Below, piece by piece: positions 63,361 through 64,000 of a DNA stretch of 64,000 nucleotides. The notes under the pieces are model-generated. The model had not been told where the DNA came from, did not search any database, and saw only the letters and a list, made by a program, of their open reading frames with translations. Numbering within the stretch: the stretch's first letter is position 1; every line of letters starts with the position of its first letter. Position numbers and translations under genes: made by a program. The stretch spans positions 62,001 through 126,000 of the forward strand of contig CAKSQS010000002.1 in NCBI GenBank assembly GCA_934486705.1. The letters are read 5' to 3'. The DNA is from an uncultured Eubacteriales bacterium. GTDB lineage: Bacteria; Bacillota; Clostridia; Oscillospirales; Acutalibacteraceae.

Positions 63361-64000
63361 TTATTCCACAACCGGTGGAATAAAATTCTCTATTGCGCCG
63401 CGCAGCTTCGGGTGGCGAATTACAAAATGAATCGCGGGGGCGTTGCCCTTTGAAATCATAGCCCACTGCCCCTCGTGAATTAAAATCTGCAAATTTCTGA
63501 ACGCGTTTGTCCTTGTAAATTCCGCGGTGTAATTTTCGTGCGCTTTTTGAAACTGCTCGGTCTGCTTTATATGCTCTGAGTATTCATCATAGGTAAGGCA
63601 TATATCTTTACCGTAGAACATTCCCGAAAGGGGCAGAACAGCCGGGTGTCGCTCAAATTCCTCGCGGCTTATAACGGGCATTTCGTCGGTTATGCTGCCG
63701 TTTGCAAGAATTTTTTTCGCAATTTCGTGCTGCGAACGCGCAAATTCAAGAATTTTATTTTTATCCTCTGCCTGTATTTTACGGTTTTCAAGCAGACCTT
63801 CAAGGAAATCCGCTCCCGCGGTATAAAGCGGCGGCACGGTGAGAATATTGCGGCGTCTGCCTGCGTTTTCCGCGTCGGCAAGCATAAACGCGCTCAGCCT
63901 GCGTGCGCTGTCCTCCCGGTAAATTTCCATTAATGGCGCCGCGTTTTTCAAAAGGTCCTCTGCGCGTTTTTTATAGTACGCTATATCGTCCTTGGTTTTT
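63361..64000 (-). CDS. Unrecognised protein, 5' end outside window
   Basis: The frame stays open to the right edge (codons for KTKDDIAYYKKRAEDLLKN precede a TTG at 63951), so the start lies beyond the window. At least 213 residues are visible, mostly charged helices, without membrane segments or a signal peptide. The C-terminal end (LQILIHEGQWAMISKGNAPA, VIRHPKLRGAIENFIPPVV) looks conserved in style, but I do not recognise the family. Followed by the cupin gene on the same strand. Confidence 0.65.
   Translation of the reverse strand, partial: KTKDDIAYYKKRAEDLLKNAAPLMEIYREDSARRLSAFMLADAENAGRRRNILTVPPLYTAGADFLEGLLENRKIQAEDKNKILEFARSQHEIAKKILANGSITDEMPVISREEFERHPAVLPLSGMFYGKDICLTYDEYSEHIKQTEQFQKAHENYTAEFTRTNAFRNLQILIHEGQWAMISKGNAPAIHFVIRHPKLRGAIENFIPPVVE

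Overview
The window looks like the chromosome of a spore-forming, low-to-moderate GC Bacillota of class Clostridia, probably a gut glycan degrader of the Oscillospirales/Ruminococcaceae type. This is inferred from spoIIM next to xerD, a CwlD-type amidase, a class B sortase, dockerin-type tandem EF-hands on secreted proteins, strong Gram-positive Shine-Dalgarno sites, and many glycosidases with ABC sugar permeases. There are no rRNA genes and no CRISPR array. Two tRNA genes are present (Gln-CTG and Ala-CGC).

Layout. (1) 1-8.3 kb: one plus-strand run of exo-glycosidases: a GH38-like fragment cut by the window edge, a GH78 rhamnosidase, a GH20 hexosaminidase and a GH38 mannosidase, closed by a strong bidirectional terminator. 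(2) 8.4-10.3 kb, minus strand: a class B sortase and a GntR-headed/LacI-like regulator. (3) 10.5-14.1 kb: typA, an exonuclease with a zinc ribbon and a radical-SAM protein, with overlapping ends. (4) 14.1-18.1 kb, minus strand: class A penicillin-binding protein, DUF2156 protein and GNAT, flanked by modular hairpin repeats. (5) 18.2-25.1 kb: tRNA-Gln, a frameshifted EFR1 flavodoxin/ferredoxin, an SDR reductase, spoIIM-xerD behind a structured leader, comM, tRNA-Ala, then a decay zone of fused gene remnants. (6) 25.1-60.4 kb: a roughly 35-kb glycan-use locus. (7) 60.5-64 kb: cwlD, radA, a tiny Cys-rich protein, a cupin and an unrecognised protein cut by the window edge.

The glycan locus is the centre of interest. 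A divergent AraC-type regulator and a GH2 enzyme share an operator that recurs almost exactly 24.8 kb away, in front of the second half of the locus, at the same distance from the likely -10 box. Between the two operators lie two solute-binding proteins and two permease pairs with no ATPase, a DUF5696 protein, an NHL-repeat/Yip1 membrane protein, a GH106-like enzyme and an FAD oxidoreductase. A roughly 200-residue beta-rich module that I cannot assign to a known family occurs twelve times in three exported proteins. A GH13-like domain with a conserved D/E/D triad but an altered region I occurs in two. These modules appear in two delivery forms: membrane-anchored (29.5-35.1 kb, repeats and GH13-like domain on separate proteins) and dockerin-tagged (50.9-58.4 kb, fused). 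The locus ends with a GH36 alpha-galactosidase. My reading is that surface and dockerin-borne proteins bind and open a complex, probably alpha-linked glycan. Fragments are then imported by the two transporters and trimmed inside by signal-less GH2, GH36, GH78, GH20, GH38 and GH106-like enzymes.
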